Positions 37,066 through 48,223 of a stretch of 64,000 nucleotides of DNA are shown here, piece after piece. This DNA is from Comamonas terrigena NBRC 13299 (GTDB taxonomy: Bacteria > Pseudomonadota > Gammaproteobacteria > Burkholderiales > Burkholderiaceae_C). The stretch is taken from assembly GCF_006740045.1 (NCBI RefSeq), contig NZ_AP019749.1:2995001-3059000 (forward strand), in the 5' to 3' direction. Position numbers and translations under genes: made by a program. The notes beneath the pieces are model-generated. The model was not told the origin of the DNA. It saw nothing but the letters and a program-made list of their open reading frames with translations, and ran no database searches. Within the stretch, counting starts at the first letter, position 1. Every line of letters starts with the position of its first letter.

Positions 37066-37160
37066 ATAGGACTGAAGCGACCCCAGGCGCAATGATGCGC
37101 AGCGGTGCGCAGGCGCTGCGGCGCGGCGCATCGGCAGCCCCTGGCAATTTCGCCCCAGCA

Positions 37161-37194
37161 AAAAGCCCCGGCGCTCAGGCTCCGGGGCTTTTTT
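37161..37194 (+). terminator. terminator after the M14-like gene
   Basis: AAGCCCCGG/CCGGGGCTT with a 10-base loop, followed by T6. Confidence 0.9.
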
Positions 37195-37321
37195 GATCGC
37201 TGGTGGGGCTGCGGGGCGACCGGCCTATACCGATCTACTCCGACCTATACCACCCCATTCAGCCTGACAGCCGACCTTCCGAGCAGCCGCGCATGGTGGT
37301 GCGCCGCGGCCCGGGCTGGCA

Positions 37322-38356
<1,035 letters not shown>

Positions 38357-38926
38357 TCAGACGGCGGACAGGTGCTCGTACAGAATCAGCGAACCAATGG
38401 CGATCAGCACCAGGCCGCCCACCGCTTCTGCCCACCGGCCCGTGACATGGCCCAGCAGGCGCCCCACCATGACGCCCAGCGTCACCATGGCGAAGGTGGC
38501 AAAGCCGATGCTCAGCGCCACCACCGTGATGTTCACATCCAGGAACGCCAGACCCACCCCCACCGCCATGGCATCGATGCTGGTGGCAAAACCGGTGGCC
38601 ACCAGCAGCCAGAACCCGTGCCGTGCCGGCTTGCTGATCTCCGGCGCATCCGTATGCTGGAACGCGCCCCGCACCATGCGCAGGCCCAGCACCAGCAGCA
38701 GGACAAAGGCAATCCAGTGGTCCCAGGATTCGACATAGTCGGCGGCGGCATAGCCCAGCGCCCAGCCGACCAGGGGGGTGATGGCCTCGATGACGCCAAA
38801 GATCAGACCGGTGCGCACCGCCTCTGACCAACGGGGTTTCATAAGGGCGGATCCTTTGCCAATGGCAGCAGCAAAGGCGTCGGTGGACATGGCGAGCGCC
38901 AACAGGGTGATGGAAGCAGCGTTCAT
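38357..38926 (-). CDS. mntP: manganese efflux pump MntP
   Basis: 189 aa, matching the ~188 aa of E. coli MntP. Six TM segments in two repeats with the family motifs [17 protein letters not shown] and, in the second repeat, [19 protein letters not shown]; the Asp residues line the Mn path. It exports Mn2+. The start at 38926 gives the canonical N-terminus. It is preceded by a yybP-ykoY-type RNA leader, so Mn2+ controls its own exporter. Confidence 0.94.
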   Translation of the reverse strand: MNAASITLLALAMSTDAFAAAIGKGSALMKPRWSEAVRTGLIFGVIEAITPLVGWALGYAAADYVESWDHWIAFVLLLVLGLRMVRGAFQHTDAPEISKPARHGFWLLVATGFATSIDAMAVGVGLAFLDVNITVVALSIGFATFAMVTLGVMVGRLLGHVTGRWAEAVGGLVLIAIGSLILYEHLSAV

Positions 38927-38939
38927 CTGGGGTTCTGGG

Positions 38940-39108
38940 AATACGGTCGGGCCTGAGCACAACGGCATGCCACCACTGCCCGACCTGCGTCGCAGTGACA
39001 TGCCGATGGTCTCGCCAACCGAAGAACGGATGCCTGCGCCACAGCATGAAGATGCCGAGTGTGTTGACGCAGACGCTTCCAGGGCGGAAGCAGGCTACTC
39101 CCCAAGGG
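38940..39108 (-). ncRNA. yybP-ykoY manganese riboswitch upstream of mntP
   Basis: On the minus strand the class-defining 5' element GGGGAGTAGCC (39103-39093) is followed by a helix, then the second Mn-site segment GCGAGACCATCGGCA (about 39016-39002). The 3' part contains GGTCGGGC and GCCCGACC, a perfect 8-bp stem (38984 to 38945 region) with GGCATGCC nested between, shortly before the mntP ATG. This stem is the likely expression platform. No strong Shine-Dalgarno is exposed before the start codon, consistent with translational or anti-termination control. The motif is established for mntP genes in proteobacteria. Confidence 0.85.
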
Positions 39109-39525
39109 AACCGAAAGTTTAAGCGCGCTGCGCCCATCTTTGGGAGGTAGCGCCAAAGGCCCTATTTCACGTTCGAAATGGATCGCATTGCACCTGCGAA
39201 AGCCGGTGCGAACGGTGAATGGCACGTGCAACTCTGCAGCACCTTTGCGACCCCAGCGCTGCGAAAGCTGCTGCCCGCCATGGCAGAAGCGCTGCATGGA
39301 TACAGACCAGCCTCCCACCGGGCCCCGGCGCATTGCCCCGGCGCATTGCCCCAGCCCTGCCAGGCATGCCACCAGACACCGGCTTTGCATTCCGCAGCCA
39401 CCCTGTAGGTGGGCGCTGCTGCGTGAGCAACCGCTGACCGACGCTGTCTTTACACAATTCTGTTTCAGTTTGATACAAACTAGCCGATAAACGGTAGACA
39501 GCAGATCACGTTCAAGGAGTCATCA
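39109..39525. other. intergenic region upstream of the mntP riboswitch
   Basis: 417 bp. It should contain the mntP promoter on the minus strand and, on the plus strand, TTTACA (39449-39454), 17 bp, GATACA (39472-39477), a plausible promoter for the 52-aa ORF. No coding region is supported between them. Confidence 0.5.
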
Positions 39526-39684
39526 ATGAGGCGGTGCATTATCAAAGTCGAAGGGGCGTACTACACCGCCCTGTTCCCCAGCACCTGCGCGGCCCTTGAA
39601 GATGCCATGCGGCGCTTTCCCAGGGCATCTGCCATCAGCGTGCGGACCGTGCAGCGCCTGTACCGCTGCATGGCGGTGCACTGA
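39526..39684 (+). CDS. small hypothetical protein, 52 aa
   Basis: 52 aa, basic, with a strong AAGGAG 7 bases before the ATG and a candidate promoter ~50 bases upstream. Sequence features: MRRCIIKVEGAYYTALFPST, then a helix CAALEDAMRRFP and SAISVRTVQRLYRCMAVH, with three Cys. The pattern of a beta-hairpin followed by a helix ('IKVEGAYYTALFPS') looks like a compact globular domain. No family recognised. The codon bias and ribosome binding site argue for a real gene. Confidence 0.6.
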   Translation: MRRCIIKVEGAYYTALFPSTCAALEDAMRRFPRASAISVRTVQRLYRCMAVH

Positions 39685-40021
39685 TTCCAGTCCAGGACCT
39701 ACCGTTCACAGGCTTTACCTTTTTGCCGGGCCTGGGAGCGTCTCCTCCCTCCCTCTCTTCAGTTCCCACGCACGCCGCAAGGCACCGGCTTTTTTCTTCG
39801 GCATCAGCTGCCAGATGGGGGCAGCCACCAACCACAGGGAGCACGACACGCGATCGCACCCGACGGTCGCCGCGCGCATGGAAGCGATGCACCTGCGCCA
39901 TCGCATGAGAACAGATACCCTGTTGAGCTAAACGCACGCCACACACCGCACCGGCATTCGGATACCGGCCCTGCGGCTCCTGGCGCAGAGCCGCAGGGCC
40001 GGAGGTGGCGTGGTTCGGGCC

Positions 40022-40577
40022 TCAGCGTGCCGGCACGGCAGTGCGCGCGGCCTGGGCTGGCACCGGGAAACTCCAGGCATCTGCAGGCACGACCGAGCAG
40101 AACAGCCAACGTCGCGTTGTGGTGTGCCACGATCTGCTCGGCACGCAGCTGAGGGGTGTCCGCGCAGGTATGGCCATCGGCAATGAGCACGGCCTCCAGG
40201 CCCATATCGCGCGCAGCCCGGCAACTGGTGTCCACGCAGTACTGGGTTTTCATACCGGTGATGACCACGCCGCTCACACCGACAGCGCGGAACTTGTCCA
40301 GCAGCCCGGTCCCTGCAAAAGCGCTGGGACGGTGCTTTTCAAACACCACTTCACTGCCATCCAGCTGCAGCTCCGGCGCCAGTTCGGCCAATGGGCTGCC
40401 GGGGCCGATGGGCGTGCCCACGGGACCGATGTGGCGTGCCAGAAAAATGGGGGCTCCGGCGCGCCGGGCCTGGGCCATCAGCGTGTTGATGGTCTCCAGC
40501 ATCTCGGTGCAGCGCCACATGGATTCGGGACCGTGGACCAGCCCGACTTGGACATCGAGGACTAACAGGGCAAACAT
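40022..40577 (-). pseudogene. isochorismatase-family cysteine hydrolase with probable 3' frameshift
   Basis: The first ~165 codons are a good isochorismatase-like hydrolase: ALLVLDVQVGLVHGPESM (catalytic Asp), FEKHRPSAFAGTGL (catalytic Lys), GVVITGMKTQYCVDTSCRA (nucleophile Cys) and HHNATLAVL. Shortly after, near 40070, the frame passes into a low-quality extension that stays open to 39804 (257 codons in total, too long for the family). In the +1 frame the reading would be SFPVPAQAARTAVPAR and stop at 40022, giving ~185 aa, the normal length. A one-base insertion near 40065-40075 is therefore likely. Activity may survive because all catalytic residues precede it. Confidence 0.7.
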
Positions 40578-41175
40578 GTATGCATTTCCTTGCGTGGTGC
40601 CAGCGGCGCAAGGGCATAAAAAAAGCCCTGTCCATTGCTGGCGGGCCTGGGAAGTGGATCGACTGATCGCTCACGGCACTTCACACGGTCCGCAATTAGC
40701 GGTCGTGGAGGTAGTGGTGGTGAGTGTGCAGCGAACCATGGAGCCCCACTGTAGCAAGTTTTTGCACTGCAGCATCTACAGCGACGCTGCCATGGCCGCT
40801 GTCGCAGTTGTGGCAGCTCACACAAGCCCCCCGCCGCCCCCAGCGCAGTCCACTCGCCAGCCACCACAGCAGGCCTTCCCTGCTGGCTGGCCTGAGCACG
40901 GGCCTGCCCTGCACGGCGCCAGCCCCCAGGGACACCGGAAGCCGGGCGCTGCCGATCGCCGGAGGCATGAGCGCCTTCCCGGGTGCCGGCAAGGCTGACA
41001 GCTGCTGGCAGGCGGCTGATGGCAGGCGGGCGCACTGCGAACCGTGCGGGCGAACGAGCACAACGATGTTCCTGCGCAACCTGAATGGGAGCCTGTCGGG
41101 AAAGTCTTGCCAAGGTGTAGGCAATGGTGGACATTCTGAAAAGAGAGTCTCGACACCCGTGACCAGGGAGATCTT
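40578..41175. other. 598-bp region without recognised gene
   Basis: Open frames exist on both strands, but none has a credible ribosome binding site or recognisable domain. The right end must hold the promoter of the signalling operon at 41176. It has the base composition of decayed coding sequence; no specific remnant could be named. Confidence 0.4.
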
Positions 41176-42348
41176 ATGCTTGCAGGAACCACAGAGAAGC
41201 CGCTTCGTCCGCAGATTCTGGCGGTGGACGATTCACCGGACAACCTGTGGCTTCTGTCTGGCCTGCTCAAAGCCAAATACCAGTTGAAGCTTGCCAGCTC
41301 CGGCGAGAAGGCCCTGGAGATCATTGCCCAGGACACACTTCCCGACCTGGTGCTGCTGGACGTGATGATGTCCGGGATGTCGGGCTACGAGGTCTGCCGC
41401 AGGCTCAAGGAGTCGCCCAGAACCCGGCACATCCCCATCATCTTTCTGACGGCCATGACCGGCACGGCCGATGAAACCACCGGGCTGGAGGTGGGCGCGG
41501 CCGACTTCATCAGTAAGCCCATCAATCCCCCCATTCTGCTGGCACGCGTGGCATCGCAGCTGCAGGCCAAGATCGGGGCGGACATCCTGCGAAACCAGAA
41601 CGAGTTTCTCGACTTCGAGGTGCACAGGCGCACCCGTGAGCTGGCAGCCATCCAGGATGTCACCATCCTGGCAATGGCCTCGCTGGCCGAAACCCGTGAC
41701 AATGAAACCGGCAACCACATCCGCCGGACCCAGCACTATGTGAAGGTGCTGGCCACGGCGCTGAAAGACCACCCGCGCTTCCGCCTGCACCTGGACGGCA
41801 ATGTGATCGACATGCTGTTCAAGTCCGCGCCCTTGCATGACATTGGCAAGATCGGCATTCCCGACCGGATCCTGCTGAAGCCGGGCCGCTTCGAGCCGCA
41901 GGAGTTCGAGGTCATGAAGACCCACACCACCTTAGGCCGGGATTCGATACAGCATGCCGAGGACCAGCTGGGCATGGCGGTGGACTTCCTGAAATACGCC
42001 AAGGAAATAGCCTACGGCCACCACGAGAAGTGGGACGGCAGCGGCTACCCGCAAGGCCTCGTCGGCGATGCCATTCCCGTCTCGGCCCGGATCATGGCGG
42101 TGGCGGACGTCTACGACGCACTGATCAGCCGCCGTGTGTACAAGGAAGGCATGCCGCACGGAAAGGCGGTGGACATCATGCGCGAAGGGCGCGGCACGCA
42201 TTTCGACCCGGATGTGTTCGACGCCTTCCTGGGCGTGCTGGACCGGTTTCAGGAGATTTCGCGGACCTATGCCGACAGCCATGCCGACATGCTGGAAAAG
42301 CAACGCAGCGTGGAGCTTGCCAAAGGCGACATCGGCTCCATTGCCTAG
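41176..42348 (+). CDS. response regulator with HD-GYP c-di-GMP phosphodiesterase output
   Basis: 390 aa. The REC domain at residues ~13-130 has VDDSPDN and phospho-acceptor D62 in LLDVMMSGMSGYEVCR, with K in SKPINPP. The HD-GYP domain at ~165-365 has H221-D222 in PLHDIGKIGIPDRI, HTTLGRD, HHEKWDGSGYPQGL and VADVYDALISRRVY. All catalytic residues are intact, so it should hydrolyse c-di-GMP when phosphorylated. It lies 112 bp upstream of the hybrid kinase and is probably its cognate output. Confidence 0.95.
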   Translation: MLAGTTEKPLRPQILAVDDSPDNLWLLSGLLKAKYQLKLASSGEKALEIIAQDTLPDLVLLDVMMSGMSGYEVCRRLKESPRTRHIPIIFLTAMTGTADETTGLEVGAADFISKPINPPILLARVASQLQAKIGADILRNQNEFLDFEVHRRTRELAAIQDVTILAMASLAETRDNETGNHIRRTQHYVKVLATALKDHPRFRLHLDGNVIDMLFKSAPLHDIGKIGIPDRILLKPGRFEPQEFEVMKTHTTLGRDSIQHAEDQLGMAVDFLKYAKEIAYGHHEKWDGSGYPQGLVGDAIPVSARIMAVADVYDALISRRVYKEGMPHGKAVDIMREGRGTHFDPDVFDAFLGVLDRFQEISRTYADSHADMLEKQRSVELAKGDIGSIA

Positions 42349-42460
42349 CCTGCGGGCGCCTTTACCTCGTTGCCCCATCATTGCCCCCTTGCCCGGCCCC
42401 TGCGGGCAGCCCCCCCGATAGCGGCCCCCTGCACTGCTCTTGAGAAGAGGCGCTTACTCC

Positions 42461-45400
42461 ATGACTGGTCTGGTTCAGCACTACCACCGCTCTTCGTTGA
42501 CGGCCAAGCTGGCCACCGCTTTTGCGGTGGTGCTCCTGATGGCGTCCCTGATCAGCATGCTCGGGCTGTACACGGTGGGAAAGGTGAGCCACCAGATCGA
42601 GGACATGTACGAGAACGAGCTGCAAGGCATCTCCGATGCGCGGGCCGTGCAGTTCTTCTATGCCGACATGGAGCGTTCCCTGCGCGATGCGCTGCTGACC
42701 AACGATGAAGCGGACCATGCCAATGCCATGCGGCAGCTGGACAAGGCGCATGCGGACATCAGCCGTGAAGTGGCGGAGCTGCGCAAACGCATCGTCCAGG
42801 AGGACAACCGGCGCAGGCTGGCGGCATTCGACCAGAACTATGCCGCGTACCGCCTGGCCCTGGAGCACATGCTGGAGCTGGCCCGCCAGGGCCGCCTGAA
42901 CGAGGCCCGGCTGCGCATTTCCAGCCGGGAATTCAGGACGATGGGCGACACCGTGGGCCAGGCCATGGAGGCCATTGCCACCTCCAAGGAGCAGAGTGCC
43001 CGCGCCACCCTCAAGGCGGTGCAGGTGCTGGCCGATGAAACCCGGCTGCGCGGCATGGTGCTGCTGGCACTGGGCGGCTTGTCCAGCGTGCTTCTGGCCT
43101 GGCTCATCGTCCGCTCCATCCGCGTTTCTGCGGCGGAGCTGCGCACGGCCGTGGAACGTATCGCCGCAGGCGACCTGGAGCAGCAGGTGCCCCACACCGC
43201 CTACCAGAACGACGTGGGCGCCCTGGCGCGCGCCGTGACAGTGCTGCAGGGTTTTGCGCGCGAGCTGGAAGTACAGCGGTGGGTGAAGGCGCACACCGCC
43301 TCGATTTCGGCGGAGCTGCAGGCCACCCGCACCTTTGCCGAACTGGCGCAGCGCTTCTTCACCTTGACTGCGCCCTTGCTGGGCGTAGGGCATGGGGTGC
43401 TGTATCTGCACGAAAAGGCGCAGCGCCGGTTGCGCCTGCTGGGGGGCTTTGCGCAGTGCGCGGGCCAGTCCCAGGAGCCGTACATTCCGCTGGGCCAAGG
43501 GCTGGTGGGGCAATGCGCCGTGGAGCGCAGCCCCATTGTGCTGACCAATCCCCCGGCAGACTATGTGCGCGTGGGCTCTGCACTGGGGGAGGCGGCGCCG
43601 CGCTCCATCAACGTGCTGCCCGTCATGCGGGGGGATGAACTGCTGGGCGTTCTGGAGATCGCCAGCCTGGAGCCCAGCGCCCCCGGCCGCCAGGCGCTGC
43701 TGGATGCCCTGATGCCGTCGCTTGCGGCCAATCTGGAGATCATGGAGCGCAATCTGGCCACCCACCAGTTGCTGCAGGAAACCCAGGCCCAGGCCCGGAC
43801 GCTGGAGCGGCAGGCCGACGAGCTGGCACGGCAGAAGGACGCGATCAAGGCCACCGAGACCTGGTACCACAGCATCATCGAATCCTCGCCCGACGGCATG
43901 CTGGTCCTGGATCCGGAAGGCTGCATCTCTTTGGCCAACCCCCTGGTGGGAACGATGTTCGGTTATGGGGAGGAAGAGCTGATCGGCATGCCCATTGCAA
44001 CGCTGATCCCCTTCTATGCGCGGGATGGGTATGCCGCACAGCGGGATAGCTTTGCCCAGGAAGGCGGCTCCCACCTGATGGGCGCTGACGGTATCCGTGT
44101 GTACGGCCTGCGCAAGGATGGGACGGAAATCCCCATCGAGCTAGGGATCTCCCGCCTGCCCGATGTGGGCGGCCGGGGCGAATGCGTGTGCGCCTCGGTG
44201 CGCGATGTGACGCAGCGCCACCGCGCCGAGGACGAGGTGCGCCGCGCCCGCGAACTGGCCGAGGAAGCCACCCGCGCCAAAAGCGAGTTCCTGGCCAATA
44301 TGAGCCATGAGATCCGCACGCCCATGAATGCCATCATCGGCATGTCGCACCTGACCTTGCAGACCACGCTGAACGCCAAGCAGCGCAATTACATCGAGAA
44401 GGTCAACCACTCGGCGGAAAACCTGCTGGGCATCATCAACGACATCCTGGATTTCTCCAAGATCGAGGCCGGCAAGCTGTCCATGGAGAAGGTCGACTTC
44501 AAGCTGGCGGACGTGCTGGACCATGTGGCCGACCTCATCGGCATCAAGGCCGAGGATCAGGGTCTGGAGCTGCTGTTCAATACGGCGTCCGGCTTGCCCG
44601 CCACCCTGGTGGGCGACCCGCTGCGGCTGGGGCAGGTGCTGGTCAATCTGTGCAGCAATGCGGTCAAATTTTCTGAGCGCGGCGAAGTCATCCTGGGAAC
44701 GGAAATGGTGGCCCAGACGCCCGACGAAGTGGAGCTGCACTTCTGGGTGCAGGACTCGGGCATCGGCATGACGCAAGAGCAGTGCACACGGCTGTTCCAG
44801 TCCTTCAGCCAGGCCGACAGCTCCACCACCCGCCGCTATGGCGGGACCGGTCTGGGGCTGGCGATCTCGCGCACCCTGGTGGAGCTCATGCAGGGCCGCA
44901 TCTGGGTGGAGAGTGCGCTGGGGCATGGCTCCACCTTCCACTTCCACGCCCGTTTCGGCCTGCAGCCCGACCCCACACCCCAGCGAATGTTCGACTCGCA
45001 GGAGCTGCTGGGACTGCGCATCCTCGTGGTGGACGACAACGCTGCCGCGCGCGAGATCCTCTCGACCATGGCTCGGAACTTCGGCCTGGAGGTGGATGTG
45101 GCCCGGGACGGCGATGAATGCCTGTCCCTGGTCCGGCAGGCCAACGAGCGGCAGCTTGCCTACGACCTGGTGCTGATGGATTGGCGCATGCCCCGGATGG
45201 ACGGCGCCGAAGCCGTGGCGCGGATGCAGTCCTCCCACGGAGGGGACGCACCGGCCGTCATCATGGTCACGGCCTTCGGGCGTGAAGAGGCCATGACGGC
45301 CCTGCAGACCCGGGGAGCACATGTCAATGCTGTGCTCACCAAGCCCGTCACACCATCCACCCTGCTGGAAGCCGTGGGAGAGGCGCTGGGCAAGGGCCAG

Positions 45401-46567
45401 CTGGTGCAGTCCCGTGCCGCAACCAGGGAACAGGGGCAGAAAGAGCATTTGCAGCAGTTGCAAGGGACACGGGTGCTGCTGGTGGAGGACAACGAGCTGA
45501 ACCAGGAACTAGCGCAGGAGCTGCTGCGCAATGCAGGCATCGACGTGGTGGTGGCCTGCAATGGCCAGGAGGCCTTGGACTGCCTGGCACAGGATCCACG
45601 CTTCGATGCGGTGCTGATGGACTGCCAGATGCCCGTGATGGACGGCTTTGTCGCCACACAGAAGATCCGCGCCCAGCCACGGTTGGATGCCCTGCCCATC
45701 ATTGCCATGACGGCCAACGCCATGGCGGGGGACCGGGAAAAGGTGATCGAGGCCGGCATGGTGGACCACATCCCCAAGCCCCTGCGGGTGGGCGAGATGT
45801 TTGCCTGCCTGGCCCGCTGGATCGGCCGCCCGCTTACCGGCCCGGAGGCTGGTGCAGGCCCGCCACCGGGGACCCCAGGCGGGGCGCCCCCTCCGCCCCT
45901 GGCTGGAGCGCCGTCATTGCCGGCTGTGCCGAAACGCTCGGAACTGTCGGAGCTGCCCAAACTTCCCGGGGTGGATCTGGCAGCAGGTCTGCACATCGTG
46001 CAGCAGGACGCCCGCCTCTACCGCCGCCTGCTGGGCCTCTACGCCCATGAGCAGGCAGGTTTTGCGGCCGCCTTCACGGCAGCCGTGCAGGCAGGCGATG
46101 CCCCGCTGGCGACGCGCCTGGCCCATACGCTCAAAGGGGCGTCTGGAACCATTGGCGCCCAGGCCCTGGCCACTGCGGCTGCGGGGCTAGAAGCGGCATG
46201 CCAGACCACTCCTTCCAGGACCGGTGTGCTGCCTCTGCTGGGCCAGGTGGAGGCGCTGCTGCAGCCCCTGATTGCGGCCCTGGAGCAGTTGCCACGCCCG
46301 CAGGGTATTGCACAGGCAACGGTGTCCGCCGTGCAGCCCCCGCATACACGCTCCGCCGCCACGGCGACGATGCTGCAGGGCTTGCGTCAACTTCTGCAGG
46401 ACAGCGATGCCGAAGCCGTCGACCTGCTGCAGGCGCTGACGCAGCGCCTGGCCGCGGAAGCCGATCCGCTGGCGGCGCAACTGACCCCGGTGGCGCGCGC
46501 GATCGACCGGATCGACTTCACGGCGGCCCTGGCAGCCCTGGACCAGGCCCAGGCCCAAACCTTGTAG
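42461..46567 (+). CDS. hybrid sensor histidine kinase (HAMP-GAF-PAS-HisKA-HATPase-REC-REC-Hpt)
   Basis: 1368 aa. TM1 at ~15-40, a helical periplasmic domain, TM2 at ~195-215, HAMP to ~270, then GAF (~280-430), PAS (~460-590), HisKA with H616 in [17 protein letters not shown], and HATPase ([14 protein letters not shown]). REC1 has D907 in [16 protein letters not shown]2 has D1054 in [12 protein letters not shown], and a C-terminal Hpt has H1222 in [12 protein letters not shown] complete phosphorelay is thus present in one protein. ATG 42461 is used; a TTG at 42440 would add seven residues. The next gene starts 9 bp after the stop. Confidence 0.95.
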   Translation: MTGLVQHYHRSSLTAKLATAFAVVLLMASLISMLGLYTVGKVSHQIEDMYENELQGISDARAVQFFYADMERSLRDALLTNDEADHANAMRQLDKAHADISREVAELRKRIVQEDNRRRLAAFDQNYAAYRLALEHMLELARQGRLNEARLRISSREFRTMGDTVGQAMEAIATSKEQSARATLKAVQVLADETRLRGMVLLALGGLSSVLLAWLIVRSIRVSAAELRTAVERIAAGDLEQQVPHTAYQNDVGALARAVTVLQGFARELEVQRWVKAHTASISAELQATRTFAELAQRFFTLTAPLLGVGHGVLYLHEKAQRRLRLLGGFAQCAGQSQEPYIPLGQGLVGQCAVERSPIVLTNPPADYVRVGSALGEAAPRSINVLPVMRGDELLGVLEIASLEPSAPGRQALLDALMPSLAANLEIMERNLATHQLLQETQAQARTLERQADELARQKDAIKATETWYHSIIESSPDGMLVLDPEGCISLANPLVGTMFGYGEEELIGMPIATLIPFYARDGYAAQRDSFAQEGGSHLMGADGIRVYGLRKDGTEIPIELGISRLPDVGGRGECVCASVRDVTQRHRAEDEVRRARELAEEATRAKSEFLANMSHEIRTPMNAIIGMSHLTLQTTLNAKQRNYIEKVNHSAENLLGIINDILDFSKIEAGKLSMEKVDFKLADVLDHVADLIGIKAEDQGLELLFNTASGLPATLVGDPLRLGQVLVNLCSNAVKFSERGEVILGTEMVAQTPDEVELHFWVQDSGIGMTQEQCTRLFQSFSQADSSTTRRYGGTGLGLAISRTLVELMQGRIWVESALGHGSTFHFHARFGLQPDPTPQRMFDSQELLGLRILVVDDNAAAREILSTMARNFGLEVDVARDGDECLSLVRQANERQLAYDLVLMDWRMPRMDGAEAVARMQSSHGGDAPAVIMVTAFGREEAMTALQTRGAHVNAVLTKPVTPSTLLEAVGEALGKGQLVQSRAATREQGQKEHLQQLQGTRVLLVEDNELNQELAQELLRNAGIDVVVACNGQEALDCLAQDPRFDAVLMDCQMPVMDGFVATQKIRAQPRLDALPIIAMTANAMAGDREKVIEAGMVDHIPKPLRVGEMFACLARWIGRPLTGPEAGAGPPPGTPGGAPPPPLAGAPSLPAVPKRSELSELPKLPGVDLAAGLHIVQQDARLYRRLLGLYAHEQAGFAAAFTAAVQAGDAPLATRLAHTLKGASGTIGAQALATAAAGLEAACQTTPSRTGVLPLLGQVEALLQPLIAALEQLPRPQGIAQATVSAVQPPHTRSAATATMLQGLRQLLQDSDAEAVDLLQALTQRLAAEADPLAAQLTPVARAIDRIDFTAALAALDQAQAQTL

Positions 46568-46576
46568 GCGCACACC

Positions 46577-48115
46577 ATGCACACGCTCCTACGCACTCTT
46601 CTGCCCGTGATGGCCGCTGCGGCCCTGGCGGGAGCGGGGTCCGCCCATGGCCGGACGCTGGCAGAGATTCGCAACACGGGGGAGCTGCGCGTGTGCGTGG
46701 CCGGATCCAGCGCGGACTTCTACCGCACCAACGCCCAGGAATTTGCCCGCTACCTGGGGGTGCCCGCCAGGGTGGAAAACCTGCCCTCCTGGGATGCGCA
46801 GTTCGTCAACGCCCAAGGCGTGGTCCAGCGCGATGCGCGTTACGAAGCCGCGCCGCTGGCCTCGGGCCGCTGCGACCTGTACCCCAACGATCTGCACATC
46901 ACCCCGTGGCGCGAACAGAAGATGGTGCTGGTGCCGTATTTCTCGACCCGCAACGTGGTGGTGGCGCGGCCAGACGCGCGCACCATCCTGCGCAGCCCGG
47001 ACGACCTTGCCGGGCGCACAGCGGCCGTGCAGGCCGGCACGGCGTATGAGGGATGGCTGCGCAGCTACAACGCCACCAACAAAAATACGCCCATCACCAT
47101 CCACCCCCTACCGACCGCACAGGCCATGCAGGCGGTGGCACAGCGCCGTGCCGACTTCACCGTGATCGCCGCCGAGTCGGCCTTCAAATGGGTCCGTGAC
47201 GATCTGGACAACCTCGATCTGCTGTTTCCGGTGGGGGAACTCACACAGGTTGGCTGGGGCATTTCCCCGAATACCCCGGATCTGGAGCAGACACTGAGCG
47301 CCTTCTTCAGCCAGAGCCGCCGCGTCGGGTCGGGCCTGGATATCTCCTGGCGCAACAAGTACGGTGTGTCGCTGATGGAGTACCAGATGTACTCAGCCTC
47401 CTTCGACACCGACCACCAGTGGCGCGATCTGCTCGTGACCTGGGGGATTCCTGCAGGTTCGGCACTGGCGGGGCTGCTGCTGGCCATGGCCTTCTGGGCC
47501 CGACGGCTTCACCGCGAGGTGGCCCGCCACCGCCTGACCGTACAGGCGCTGCGCGAGAGCCAGCAGCAGATGCACGACGAAGCCGCGCGCGGCCAGGCAG
47601 TTTCCGATCTGCTGCGGGGACTGCAACTGGTGGATTCGCTGGAAGCCTTCGGCCAGGTCACCCTCAGGGAACTGGCACGCCATCTGCCGCTGGGCCAGAG
47701 CCTGATTGCCGTGGTGGATGGAAGCGATCAGCGCCTGCAGGCCCTGGCGCACTATGCCGGCACGGCCGCCACGCCCTCCCAGGCGCTGGCCGATTTTCCG
47801 ATGACCACCGGGCTGATGGCCCGCTGCGCCAGCACCGCCGAACCCGTGCTGGTGGAGGCCCCGGGTCCGCAGTACCTGCGCATCCGCTCCGGCCTTGGCC
47901 ACTGCACACCAGCGTCTCTTCTGCTGGTGCCGATACGGCATGCCGGCCAGGTGGTTGCCGTCATCGAAATGGCCAGCACCCAGCCTTTGACCCCTGCACA
48001 CCGGGAGCTGCTGGCGGCACTGGAGCCGATTGTGGCCACCGGCATCCACCGGCTGCAGAAAGAGACTGCCTCCGCACCACCGCACACCGACTCGCACCGT
48101 GAAGCATGCTGCTGA
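46577..48115 (+). CDS. SBP3-TM-GAF-like sensor protein without output domain
   Basis: 512 aa. Signal peptide ending GSAHG, then a bacterial SBP_3 (amino-acid-binding-like) periplasmic domain to ~residue 270: LAEIRNTGELRVCVAGSS, DLAGRTAAVQAGTAYEGWLR, ADFTVIAAESAFKWV. One TM segment is at ~288-310 (GIPAGSALAGLLLAMAFWAR). A cytoplasmic GAF-like domain at ~345-495 follows, with LLVPIRHAGQVVAVIEMAS, resembling the GAF of the adjacent kinase. No HisKA, GGDEF or EAL follows. It may be a ligand-sensing partner of the hybrid kinase. The SBP3 domain suggests an amino acid or similar small ligand. Confidence 0.88.
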   Translation: MHTLLRTLLPVMAAAALAGAGSAHGRTLAEIRNTGELRVCVAGSSADFYRTNAQEFARYLGVPARVENLPSWDAQFVNAQGVVQRDARYEAAPLASGRCDLYPNDLHITPWREQKMVLVPYFSTRNVVVARPDARTILRSPDDLAGRTAAVQAGTAYEGWLRSYNATNKNTPITIHPLPTAQAMQAVAQRRADFTVIAAESAFKWVRDDLDNLDLLFPVGELTQVGWGISPNTPDLEQTLSAFFSQSRRVGSGLDISWRNKYGVSLMEYQMYSASFDTDHQWRDLLVTWGIPAGSALAGLLLAMAFWARRLHREVARHRLTVQALRESQQQMHDEAARGQAVSDLLRGLQLVDSLEAFGQVTLRELARHLPLGQSLIAVVDGSDQRLQALAHYAGTAATPSQALADFPMTTGLMARCASTAEPVLVEAPGPQYLRIRSGLGHCTPASLLLVPIRHAGQVVAVIEMASTQPLTPAHRELLAALEPIVATGIHRLQKETASAPPHTDSHREACC

Positions 48116-48223
48116 GCCAGCGCCCTGCCAGGGGGCGCAGCAAAAGCTGCAAGCCAACATTCCCCGTCGAATGCCTGCGGGCTGTACAAGATGGCGCGAT
48201 CTGGCGCGGGCCAGCGAACACCC

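Noticed and set aside
39804..40021. C-terminal extension of the isochorismatase as a new domain
   Set aside because: The extension is Cys/Pro/Arg-rich low-quality sequence; the alternative frame restores normal family length, so a frameshift is the simpler explanation.
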